The notes under the pieces were generated by a model, which saw only the letters and a list, made by a program, of their open reading frames with translations, had not been told where the DNA came from and made no database searches. A program made the position numbers and the translations under genes. Shown here one piece after another: positions 43,149-50,666 of a stretch of DNA of 64,000 nt (position 1 is its first letter; each line of letters starts with the position of its first letter). The stretch covers positions 108,163 through 172,162 of the forward strand of contig CABVDH010000003.1 in the NCBI GenBank assembly GCA_902497065.1, read 5' to 3'. The DNA is from an uncultured Collinsella sp. (GTDB lineage Bacteria > Actinomycetota > Coriobacteriia > Coriobacteriales > Coriobacteriaceae).

Positions 43149-43189
43149 CATTGTTTGCATTCTCACTGATTTTAAGAATGCAAACAATG
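43149..43189. repeat. Perfect 15-base inverted repeat between rmlCD and the GlfT2-like gene
   Basis: CATTGTTTGCATTCT (43149-43163) and AGAATGCAAACAATG (43175-43189) are exact reverse complements with an 11-base loop. Neither side has a T-run, so it is not a standard intrinsic terminator; it may be an RNA processing or protein-binding site. It lies 12 bases past the rmlCD stop. Confidence 0.6.
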
Positions 43190-43201
43190 TACTAAAGGCA
43201 T

Positions 43202-44650
43202 CTAATCAAAATGAAGTTTTAGCTCTTCCTCCCAGTCGGGCATATGGAACCCAACCGACTCGAGCCTGGAAAGGTCGAGCGCGGAGTGGGTCGGGCGCGG
43301 GGCGATGGGGCCCGCGGCGCTCGCGTAGTAGTCGGCGGTCGATACCGGCACGACCCTGTCGCCGTTGCCGTTGGCGACCTCGAAGACGGCGCGGGCGATG
43401 TCCGCCCAGCTCTTCACGGCGCCGGAGCCGGTGCAGTCGTAGGTGCCGTAGGGGGCGTGCGTCCCCAGCACGTGGAAGATGGCCTCCGCCATGTCGCGCG
43501 TGAAGGTCAGGCGGCCCAGCTGGTCGTCCACGACGGTGACCTGCTCCAACTTGTCCTCCGGGTCGGCTACGCGGTCGGACAGCCCCTTCATGGTCTTCAC
43601 GAAGTTGTGGCCCTCGCCGATGACCCAGCTGGAGCGCATGATGTAGTGGCGCGGGCAGCCGGCCACGGCGATGTCGCCGGCGGCCTTGGTCTGGCCGTAG
43701 ACGGACAGCGGGGAGAACGGCTCGTCCTCCGTGTGGACCTCGGCGGTGCCGTCGAAGACGTAGTCGGAGGACACGTGGACGAGCGTGATCCCGTGCCCGG
43801 CGCAGGTGCGGGCGAGCAAGGCCGGCCCGGTCGCGTTGGCCTTCCAGGCGATGGCGCGGCCCTCGGGGGTCTCGGCTTTATCCACGGCGGTGTAGGCGCC
43901 GCAGTTGATCACGGTGCCGTAGAGCGACCAGTCGTACTTGGAGTAGGCCGCCGGGTCGGACATGTCGAAGGTGTCGATGTCGCAGAAGTCGAAGTCCTTG
44001 GCCACGCCGCGCTCCTCGGCGAGCGCGCGCACCGCGCGGCCCAGCTGGCCGTTGCAGCCGGTGACGAGCGTCCTCTTGGGCGCCATGGGGACGACGTCCC
44101 TCAGCATCGGGTGGTTGAGGTCGGCCTCGGAGACGGTGGCCTCCTCCAGCGGGATGGGCCACTCGATGGCGAGCTCGGGGTCGGCGAGGTTCACGAAGGT
44201 GTAGGTCCTCTTGAGCTCCAGCGACCAGTGGGCGTCCACCAGGTAGGTGTAGGCGGTGCCGTCCTCCAGGGCCTGGAAGGAGTTGCCCACGCCGCGCGGG
44301 ACGTAGATGGCCTTGGACGGGTCGAGCGTGCAGGTGAACACCTTGCCGAAGGTCTCGCTGCCCTCGCGCAGGTCCACCCAGGCGCCGAAGACCGAGCCGC
44401 GGGCCACCGAGATGAACTTATCCCAGGGCTCCGCGTGGATGCCGCGGGTGACGCCCCTCTTCTCGTTGTAGGAGACGTTGTTCTGGACGACGCGGAGGTC
44501 CGGGATGCCCAGGGCGGTCATCTTGGCGCGCTGCCAGTTCTCCTTGAACCAGCCGCGCGAGTCGCCGTGGACGGCGAGGTCGACGACCTTGAGGCCCTCG
44601 ATGCCGGTCTCGGCGACGGAGAGGTCCTTCTCGAATGCGATGTCTGCCAT
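43202..44650 (-). CDS. rmlCD: dTDP-4-dehydrorhamnose 3,5-epimerase/reductase fusion (RmlC-RmlD)
   Basis: This 482-residue fusion does the last two steps to dTDP-L-rhamnose. Residues 1 to about 190 are a cupin RmlC: VHGDSRGWFKENWQR, VTRGIHAEPWDKFISVARG, FGAWVDLREGSETFGKVF and VPRGVGNSFQALEDGTAYTY. Residues about 195-482 are RmlD: RTLVTGCNGQLGRAVRALAE, NCGAYTAVDKAETPEGRAIA, VHVSSDYVFDGTAEVHTEDE, SVYGQTKAAGD and MRSSWVIGEGHNFVKTM. ATG 44650 has AGGAGC upstream. The Rossmann GxxGxxG appears as GCNGQLG. Much higher G+C than neighbouring transferase genes. Confidence 0.93.
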   Translation of the reverse strand: MADIAFEKDLSVAETGIEGLKVVDLAVHGDSRGWFKENWQRAKMTALGIPDLRVVQNNVSYNEKRGVTRGIHAEPWDKFISVARGSVFGAWVDLREGSETFGKVFTCTLDPSKAIYVPRGVGNSFQALEDGTAYTYLVDAHWSLELKRTYTFVNLADPELAIEWPIPLEEATVSEADLNHPMLRDVVPMAPKRTLVTGCNGQLGRAVRALAEERGVAKDFDFCDIDTFDMSDPAAYSKYDWSLYGTVINCGAYTAVDKAETPEGRAIAWKANATGPALLARTCAGHGITLVHVSSDYVFDGTAEVHTEDEPFSPLSVYGQTKAAGDIAVAGCPRHYIMRSSWVIGEGHNFVKTMKGLSDRVADPEDKLEQVTVVDDQLGRLTFTRDMAEAIFHVLGTHAPYGTYDCTGSGAVKSWADIARAVFEVANGNGDRVVPVSTADYYASAAGPIAPRPTHSALDLSRLESVGFHMPDWEEELKLHFD

Positions 44651-44722
44651 GTGGGAAAAGCTCCTATCGAAGAGGTTGGGAAACCGGGGTCGCCCCGCGG
44701 TGCGGTTCACCGGGATGCGGTC

Positions 44723-45745
44723 TTACTGGCCCTGCGCGCGGTAGCGCGCCTCGGTGGCCTCCTTGGCCGGGCGCCACCAGGACTCGTTGGCGACGTACCA
44801 GTCGATCGTCTGCTTGAGCCCCTCGGCGAAGTCGGTGTGGGCCGGCCTCCAGCCGAGCTCGCGCTGGAGCTTGGACGAGTCGATGGCGTAGCGGCGGTCG
44901 TGGCCGGGGCGGTCGGCGACCCAGTCGAAGTCCTCGGGGTCGCGCCCCATCGCCTCCAGGATCATGCGCAGGACCGTGATGTTGTTCTTCTCGCCGTCGG
45001 CTCCGATGAGGTAGGTCTCCCCCATGCGGCCCTTGGTGAGGATGTCCCAGACGGCCGAGGAGTGGTCCTCGGTGTGGATCCAGTCGCGGACGTTCTCGCC
45101 GCGACCGTAGAGCTTGGGGCGCACGCCGTCGACGATGTTCGTGATCTGGCGCGGGATGAACTTCTCCACGTGCTGGTAGGGGCCGTAGTTGTTGGAGCAG
45201 TTGGAGATCGTGGTGCGCAGGCCGTAGGTGCGGGTCCAGGCGCGGACCAGCATGTCGGAGGACGCCTTGGTGCTCGAGTACGGGCTGCTCGGGTGGTACG
45301 GCGTCTCCTCGGTGAACTTCGCCGGGTCGTCGAGCGCCAGGTCGCCGTAGACCTCGTCGGTGGAGACGTGGTGGTAGCGGATGCCGTATTTGCGGACGGC
45401 CTCCAGCAGGCGGAAGGTGCCCTCCACGTTGGTGCGCAGGAAGGGCTCCGGGTCGGCGATGGAGTTGTCGTTGTGGCTCTCGGCCGCGTAGTGCACGATC
45501 GCGTCGTGGCCCGGGACGATGCGGTCCAGCAGCCCGGCGTCGCAGATGTCGCCCACGACGAGCTCCACGCGGTCGGAGGGCAGCCCCGCGATGTTCTCGG
45601 GGTTGCCGGCGTAGGTAAGCTTGTCCAGGACGGTCACGTGCACGCCGGGGTGGTTGTTGACCACGTAGTGCACGAAGTTGCTGCCGATGAAGCCGCAGCC
45701 GCCCGTGACGATGATGTTCCTGGGCTCGAAGAGCTCTTCAGACAT
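44723..45745 (-). CDS. rmlB: dTDP-glucose 4,6-dehydratase
   Basis: RmlB dehydrates dTDP-glucose to the 4-keto-6-deoxy intermediate using tightly bound NAD. The protein of about 340 residues has NIIVTGGCGFIGSNFVHYVV, AESHNDNSIADPEPFLRTNV, YHHVSTDEVYGDL, the catalytic YSSTKASSDMLVRAW and NCSNNYGPYQHVEKFIPRQI. ATG 45745 with GGGAG upstream is preferred over an in-frame start five codons earlier. It lies between rmlA and rmlCD on the same strand. Confidence 0.96.
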   Translation of the reverse strand: MSEELFEPRNIIVTGGCGFIGSNFVHYVVNNHPGVHVTVLDKLTYAGNPENIAGLPSDRVELVVGDICDAGLLDRIVPGHDAIVHYAAESHNDNSIADPEPFLRTNVEGTFRLLEAVRKYGIRYHHVSTDEVYGDLALDDPAKFTEETPYHPSSPYSSTKASSDMLVRAWTRTYGLRTTISNCSNNYGPYQHVEKFIPRQITNIVDGVRPKLYGRGENVRDWIHTEDHSSAVWDILTKGRMGETYLIGADGEKNNITVLRMILEAMGRDPEDFDWVADRPGHDRRYAIDSSKLQRELGWRPAHTDFAEGLKQTIDWYVANESWWRPAKEATEARYRAQGQ

Positions 45746-45769
45746 ATTTGTATCTCCCATTGGATCGGA

Positions 45770-46669
45770 TTAGTACTCGCGCGGGCTGTTGACGATCTCG
45801 CCGGCGGCGACCTTCTTCAGGTGCCGGCCGTAGACCGACTTGCCGTAGGCCTTCGCGGCCCCCTCCAGCTCGGCGGTCGTGATCCAGCCGTTCTCCCAGG
45901 CGATCTCCTCGGGGACCGAGACCGGCAGGTCCTGGGAGTGCTCCACGGCGCGGACGAACTCCGCGGCCTCGTGCAGGCTCTCCATGGTGCCGGTGTCCAG
46001 CCACGCGTAGCCGCGGCCGAGGGTGACCACGGACAGCGTCCCCTCCTCCAGGTACATCCGGTTGAGGTCGGTGATCTCCAGCTCGCCTCGGGCGGAGGGC
46101 TCCACCCCATGGGCCTTGGCGGCCACGTCGCCCGGGTAGAAGTAGAGTCCGGTGACGGCGTAGGAGCTCTTGGGGCGCTCGGGCTTCTCCTCGATGGAGA
46201 CGGCCCTGCCCTCCCCGTCGAACTCCACGACGCCGAAGCGCTCGGGGTCGTCCACGTGGTAGCCGAAGACCGTGGCGCGGCCCGACTCGGCGTTCTGCAC
46301 GGCGCGCGTCAGGTGGCGCGACAGGCCGTTGCCGTAGAAGATGTTGTCGCCCAGCACCAGCGCGCACGGCTCGCCGGCGATGAACTCCTCGCCGATGGTG
46401 AAGGCCTGCGCCAGGCCGTCCGGACTCGGCTGCTCTGCGTAGGAGAGGTTCACGCCGTAGCGCGAGCCGTCCCCGAGCAGGCGCTCGAAGTTGGGCAGGT
46501 CGGTCGGCGTGGAGATGACCAGGATGTCCCGGATGCCCGCCAGCATGAGGGTGGACAGCGGGTAGTAGATCATGGGCTTGTCGTAGACCGGCAGCAGCTG
46601 CTTGGAGGTCACGAGCGTGAGCGGGTACAGGCGCGTGCCGGACCCGCCGGCGAGGATGATGCCTTTCAT
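45770..46669 (-). CDS. rmlA: Glucose-1-phosphate thymidylyltransferase
   Basis: RmlA makes dTDP-glucose from dTTP and glucose-1-phosphate, and is normally feedback-inhibited by dTDP-rhamnose. The 299-residue protein has KGIILAGGSGTRLYPLTLVT, YDKPMIYYPLSTLMLAGIRD, ALVLGDNIFYGNGLSRHL, SIEEKPERPKSSYAVTGLYF and YAWLDTGTMESLHEAAEFV. It heads the rmlA-rmlB-rmlCD set, 16 bases after the upstream transferase. Confidence 0.97.
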   Translation of the reverse strand: MKGIILAGGSGTRLYPLTLVTSKQLLPVYDKPMIYYPLSTLMLAGIRDILVISTPTDLPNFERLLGDGSRYGVNLSYAEQPSPDGLAQAFTIGEEFIAGEPCALVLGDNIFYGNGLSRHLTRAVQNAESGRATVFGYHVDDPERFGVVEFDGEGRAVSIEEKPERPKSSYAVTGLYFYPGDVAAKAHGVEPSARGELEITDLNRMYLEEGTLSVVTLGRGYAWLDTGTMESLHEAAEFVRAVEHSQDLPVSVPEEIAWENGWITTAELEGAAKAYGKSVYGRHLKKVAAGEIVNSPREY

Positions 46670-46685
46670 TCAATCACTTCCAAAG

Positions 46686-47501
46686 TCAGTGAACGGAAAA
46701 ATAAATCCGTTTAGCAATGTTCCTGATTGAGAGCGACAATTTACGAGCGGTTAAATCAACCGACGATATATTGATACCATCGAGTGAACAGATTGCTCGC
46801 ACAAAATCAAACTCATCGCGTTTCAATTGCTCTTTTTTTTCCTTAAAAAGTGAGTTCGTAGTAGATTCGTTGCACACTCTAAAATAGGAATAAATTGAGT
46901 CTAGATAGCAGACATCACTATTAAGTGATAGACGAATCCAATACTCCCAATCAGGGGAGTAACACAAAGAATCATTAAAGGGTCCAACCTTTTGCCAGCA
47001 ATCTCTACGAAACATGACATTAGAAGGCTCTCCATAGATATTATGAGTTCGAAATGTCTTGCGGGCAAAATCAGAGCCTTTTAAAACCATATCCCGCTTA
47101 AAAGGTCTCCTCTTCATTGTAATGGCACCATTCGAGTCAATAACACATGAAGCGCTGAAGCAGAGGGAGCACTTTGGATTAGCATCCAGTGCTGCAACCT
47201 CAGACTCAAGAGCCCCGGGTAACAAAATATCATCCTGAAAGAGGAAATGAATATACTCGCCAGAAGATTTCTCAATGGCATTATTCCAGTTTCCAACAAG
47301 ACCGAGATTACTGGCGTTTCTAAATACCTTAATTCGAGAATCCGTAAGCTTGGAAACAATCTCAAATGTTCCATCAGTTGACTGATCATCGAAAATTAAT
47401 AATTCGAAATCGCGGAAAGACTGGCTTAACACCGAATCAATTGCCTTCAAAATGTACTTAACACCATTAAAACAAGGCATCAACACACTAACTTTAGGCA
47501 T
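46686..47501 (-). CDS. Family 2 glycosyltransferase
   Basis: The 271-residue cytoplasmic GT-A enzyme starts MPKVSVLMPCFNGVKYILKA, with LLIFDDQSTDGTFEIVSKL, HFLFQDDILLPGALE (acidic metal site QDD), VMFRRDCWQKVGPFND and YSPDWEYWIRLSL (acceptor side). ATG 47501 follows AAGGAGG, and the gene overlaps the upstream transferase by 8 bases. It has no membrane segment. Donor is unknown; the immediately downstream rml genes make a rhamnosyltransferase role plausible. Codon use is A+T-rich, unlike rmlA. Confidence 0.88.
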   Translation of the reverse strand: MPKVSVLMPCFNGVKYILKAIDSVLSQSFRDFELLIFDDQSTDGTFEIVSKLTDSRIKVFRNASNLGLVGNWNNAIEKSSGEYIHFLFQDDILLPGALESEVAALDANPKCSLCFSASCVIDSNGAITMKRRPFKRDMVLKGSDFARKTFRTHNIYGEPSNVMFRRDCWQKVGPFNDSLCYSPDWEYWIRLSLNSDVCYLDSIYSYFRVCNESTTNSLFKEKKEQLKRDEFDFVRAICSLDGINISSVDLTARKLSLSIRNIAKRIYFSVH

Positions 47502-48474
47502 CCTTGTCCTCCTTATCGGACAAAAATTCCTCAATAAAATAGCGAGGACGATGCTTCGTCTCCATATAAGTCTTTCCAACGTACTCGCCGATGACACCCA
47601 AAGCCAAAAGTTGAAGTCCGCCAAGACACCAAATTGACATAATAATGCTTGTCCAGCCAACTTGTACATCGCCAATAAAATGACCAATTAAAAGATATAC
47701 AAGTGCAAATAAACTAAAAATAGAAATGATTAAACCGGTGAGAGTAATTATCCTAATCGGTTTAGTACTAAAAGACGTTATACCTTCAAAAGCAAATGAC
47801 AGCATTTTACCGAGCGTGTATTTAGATTCGCCGGCAAACCGTTTCCCTCGCGAATAATACACGCAGCAAGATTTGAAACCAACTAAAGGAACCAAACCAC
47901 GAAGAAATAGATTAACCTCACGGAATTGAGACAATGCAAGAACAGCACGCTTGGACATCAATCTATAGTCAGCATGGTTATAAACAGCATCGACACCCAA
48001 CGAAGACTGTAAGCGATAAAAAGACTGTGCGGTAAAACGTTTTAGAAAGGAATCGCTAGAACGATCATTTCGTACACCATATACAACTTCATAGCCTTCG
48101 CGAGCTCTTGAAACCATTTCATCAAGCGCATTGATATCATCTTGTAAATCAGCGTCCATCGATGCTATTAAATCAGCAAACTCCGCTGCCTTGTGTAACC
48201 CAGAAAGTAAAGCCTTCTGATGGCCACAATTCCTAGAGAGCTTAAGTCCACAGAATAAGGAATTAGACTGATGAAGACTTTCGATGATCTCCCAAGTCTT
48301 ATCGGATGACCCATCGTCAACTAACAAAACCTTACTGTTCGCATTAATCTGAGACAATTTTACTAAAGTGGAAAACTTCTCAAAAAGCCTTTTAGAGGTT
48401 TCCCGCAAAACGCTCTCCTCGTTATAACAAGGAACCACGAGATAGAGAATCGGCAATATGTCCATCTTTGTCAT
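47494..48474 (-). CDS. GtrB-like polyprenyl-phosphate glycosyltransferase
   Basis: The protein of about 326 residues belongs to the DPM1/GtrB/ArnC group: YLVVPCYNEESVLRETSKRL, VLLVDDGSSDKTWEIIESLH, NCGHQKALLSGLHKAAEFAD, ASMDADLQDDINALDEMVSR (DxD) and GVRNDRSSDSFLKRFTAQSF, then two C-terminal membrane helices (about residues 225-255 and 265-290) and LGVIGEYVGKTYMETKHRPR. Such enzymes load a sugar on undecaprenyl phosphate, which the neighbouring GtrA flips. ATG 48474 (AGGTG upstream) is preferred; 48465 is possible. Confidence 0.9.
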   Translation of the reverse strand: MTKMDILPILYLVVPCYNEESVLRETSKRLFEKFSTLVKLSQINANSKVLLVDDGSSDKTWEIIESLHQSNSLFCGLKLSRNCGHQKALLSGLHKAAEFADLIASMDADLQDDINALDEMVSRAREGYEVVYGVRNDRSSDSFLKRFTAQSFYRLQSSLGVDAVYNHADYRLMSKRAVLALSQFREVNLFLRGLVPLVGFKSCCVYYSRGKRFAGESKYTLGKMLSFAFEGITSFSTKPIRIITLTGLIISIFSLFALVYLLIGHFIGDVQVGWTSIIMSIWCLGGLQLLALGVIGEYVGKTYMETKHRPRYFIEEFLSDKEDKDA

Positions 48475-48485
48475 GCAAGCACCTA

Positions 48486-48878
48486 TCACTTAAATGCCCA
48501 ATACTTACTTAAAATATAATTAAGAGGATAAGTTACAAACAAGTTAAGCAGTGGACCAAGAATAGAAGAAATTCCAAGCACACTAACCCAAAAGTACAAA
48601 AGGATGTTGTTGATAATCAATCCAGTAAAAGCACTCGAAGCAAGTAGCTTGGAAAAACTTGAAATAAGTGAACTCAAATCAGATCTCTCATTATCAAAAA
48701 CATATTTATTGTTCCAATAGAAGGAATTGATGACACCAGCAAAATATGAAACTATATTGGCGACAATATAGTTCACTCCAATAAAAAGGAGTGCCGCGTA
48801 GACTAAGTAAGAAACGATTGTATTTGAAAGTCCAACAATCGAAAACTTCAGAAATTGAATCACCGAATCTCGTTTCAT
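48486..48878 (-). CDS. gtrA: GtrA-family membrane protein (probable flippase)
   Basis: The 130-residue protein with four membrane helices matches GtrA: FLKFSIVGLSNTIVSYLVYA at the start, then YIVANIVSYFAGVINSFYWN and the conserved NKYVFDNE. GtrA proteins are thought to flip polyprenyl-phosphate-sugar across the membrane. It sits between the GT-C enzyme and the GtrB-like transferase, giving a complete synthesis, flipping and transfer trio. Confidence 0.9.
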   Translation of the reverse strand: MKRDSVIQFLKFSIVGLSNTIVSYLVYAALLFIGVNYIVANIVSYFAGVINSFYWNNKYVFDNERSDLSSLISSFSKLLASSAFTGLIINNILLYFWVSVLGISSILGPLLNLFVTYPLNYILSKYWAFK

Positions 48879-48898
48879 TAAAGACCCTTTTCCTACTG

Positions 48899-50524
48899 TT
48901 ATCTATAAAGGACATAAACAAAACAAGAGGTTCCATCATCGATTTGAGTATATCCAGGCAGTTTTTTAAAACCACTATATCCTAGTTCATCTTTCAGTTG
49001 AGAAAGAACCTCTTCTTCGCAGTCGTGATTATTCATGTAAACAACCAGATCATCAGAATCAATATAATTTCTATCGCAAAAACTGCTAATAGCTTTCTGA
49101 TCAGGAATCAGCGCATGAATGCGAGACAATTTGGCAACTTCTAGTAGCTTCGCAGTGAGCTGATAGTAATCATAAGAGACAAAGAGTCCCGTTGAACCCG
49201 CGTACTTCTCTACTGCGGCTTCATTGTCAGCAGATTTCGGATATAAATACAAAGCATTGGAAGAAAAGAAAACAGAATCTGCAGCAATAATTGCGCAAAC
49301 AAATACAACAGAAACTAAAATAGTGCCCCGAAAATTGAAATCAGTATTATTTCTATAGCGAATTTGCAAATATCTAAATAGATACAAGAACATTCCAAAT
49401 CCAAATAACAGTAATCCTGGATATGCCAAGCATATGTATCTTGACGAAGTAAAAGGAGATACATAGCAAGCTGTGACGTAAAAAACAAGGGATGAATTAA
49501 ATAATAAAACTATATAAATCGACTCAGGATGCTCACGATTAATTTTTTTATTCCATAGCAAGTAGAAACAAAGGGCAATTGACAAACAGAAGCAGGCAAT
49601 CAAAAGAAGCCTTGATCCGAAGAACAAATCAACGGACGACGACCCTAGAAATTGCCAAATTCGTCTAAGCAATACCATTACCCCTGATTGCGATGAGGCC
49701 GATTCGACATAGTGATTCCCAAACATGTTGCTTAATGCTGGAGGAAATATGATAAATGACAGACAAACCGATAAGACAATCGTGACTCCATATTTAAAGG
49801 AGAACCTCCACCCTTTTCTTGCCCAAAAATAAATAGTAAAAAAACAGGAAACAAAAAAGAGATAAATATAGAAATAGAAATGAGTTAAAAACCCCAATAA
49901 AGAAATAACAAATAGGCGGAAATAAACCGATCGATTGGCGAAGGAAGCATTAAACATATCGAATAACGCATCAAGAAATGCTAGGGCAAGTGTCACCAAT
50001 AACAGATACATTCGAATGTAGGTCACTAGATTTAACGCTATGGGACAGAAAGCCCAAAGAGCCATTAAAATTAGGGCGACTGGCTTACTCTGAAACACTT
50101 TGTAAGAAAGCTTAAATAAAAATACTAAGCTGAGTGAATAGAAACATAGATTAGGAACCAAGCCAAACCATTTGCTAAATTCATTCGGAAACAGTGAGCA
50201 AACGGTATGAATAATGAAAAAATAGAGAGGAGGATGTGCGTCATTACTCAGATTATATAAAACCGAATCAAACCGAAACACATGCCCTGTATCAACTGTC
50301 AAATAAGACTGAATGAACGTAGGATCCATCCAGTTGGCATCCATATTGTTTTCCCAAAAAATATGTGGAAAATAAAAACTATTCGAGAGACCGAAAGTCC
50401 ACAGCTCGTCAACATGAAACCCTGTTTTCAAATTGCAATAATAAATTGCGACTAATAGCGCAGCCACAAACATTACAGCAAATAAAACGCCATAAAACTT
50501 GCATCGTTTTGCACATGAATTCAT
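48899..50524 (-). CDS. GT-C-type polytopic membrane glycosyltransferase
   Basis: The 541-residue protein has about 11 membrane segments and a C-terminal extracytoplasmic part (from about residue 430). The first outside loop has NLKTGFHVDELWTFGLSN, where the Asp-Glu pair matches the catalytic acidic site of GT-C enzymes (PMT/ArnT type); SNDAHPPLYFFIIHTVC is the second conserved loop. Such enzymes transfer a sugar from a polyprenyl-phosphate carrier on the outer face, fitting the GtrA/GtrB neighbours. Acceptor is unknown. Strongly A+T-rich. Confidence 0.83.
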   Translation of the reverse strand: MNSCAKRCKFYGVLFAVMFVAALLVAIYYCNLKTGFHVDELWTFGLSNSFYFPHIFWENNMDANWMDPTFIQSYLTVDTGHVFRFDSVLYNLSNDAHPPLYFFIIHTVCSLFPNEFSKWFGLVPNLCFYSLSLVFLFKLSYKVFQSKPVALILMALWAFCPIALNLVTYIRMYLLLVTLALAFLDALFDMFNASFANRSVYFRLFVISLLGFLTHFYFYIYLFFVSCFFTIYFWARKGWRFSFKYGVTIVLSVCLSFIIFPPALSNMFGNHYVESASSQSGVMVLLRRIWQFLGSSSVDLFFGSRLLLIACFCLSIALCFYLLWNKKINREHPESIYIVLLFNSSLVFYVTACYVSPFTSSRYICLAYPGLLLFGFGMFLYLFRYLQIRYRNNTDFNFRGTILVSVVFVCAIIAADSVFFSSNALYLYPKSADNEAAVEKYAGSTGLFVSYDYYQLTAKLLEVAKLSRIHALIPDQKAISSFCDRNYIDSDDLVVYMNNHDCEEEVLSQLKDELGYSGFKKLPGYTQIDDGTSCFVYVLYR

Positions 50525-50559
50525 AAACGAGTCCCTATAATTAATTAGTAGCTAAACTA

Positions 50560-50589
50560 AAGGAGTTTACGAAAAATCATAAACTCCTT
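50560..50589 (-). terminator. Probable terminator after the GT80-ChW gene
   Basis: AAGGAGTTTA (50560-50569) and TAAACTCCTT (50580-50589) form a perfect 10-pair stem. The minus strand continues TAGTTTAG, a weak T-tract, so it may be leaky. A TATAGG box just beyond it on the minus strand could start the GT-C/gtrA/gtrB/rml operon. Confidence 0.5.
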
Positions 50590-50666
50590 CAAGATTAAAC
50601 TAATACAGTTGGACTAAACCACTGAATTACTGCAATAGCGGATAGATGATAGACTTGCATCACTTA

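Noticed and set aside
43244..46714. A 1156-codon open frame on the + strand.
   Set aside because: It is exactly antisense to rmlCD, rmlB and rmlA, which have full family motifs. Long antisense frames are expected opposite genes with almost exclusively G/C third positions.
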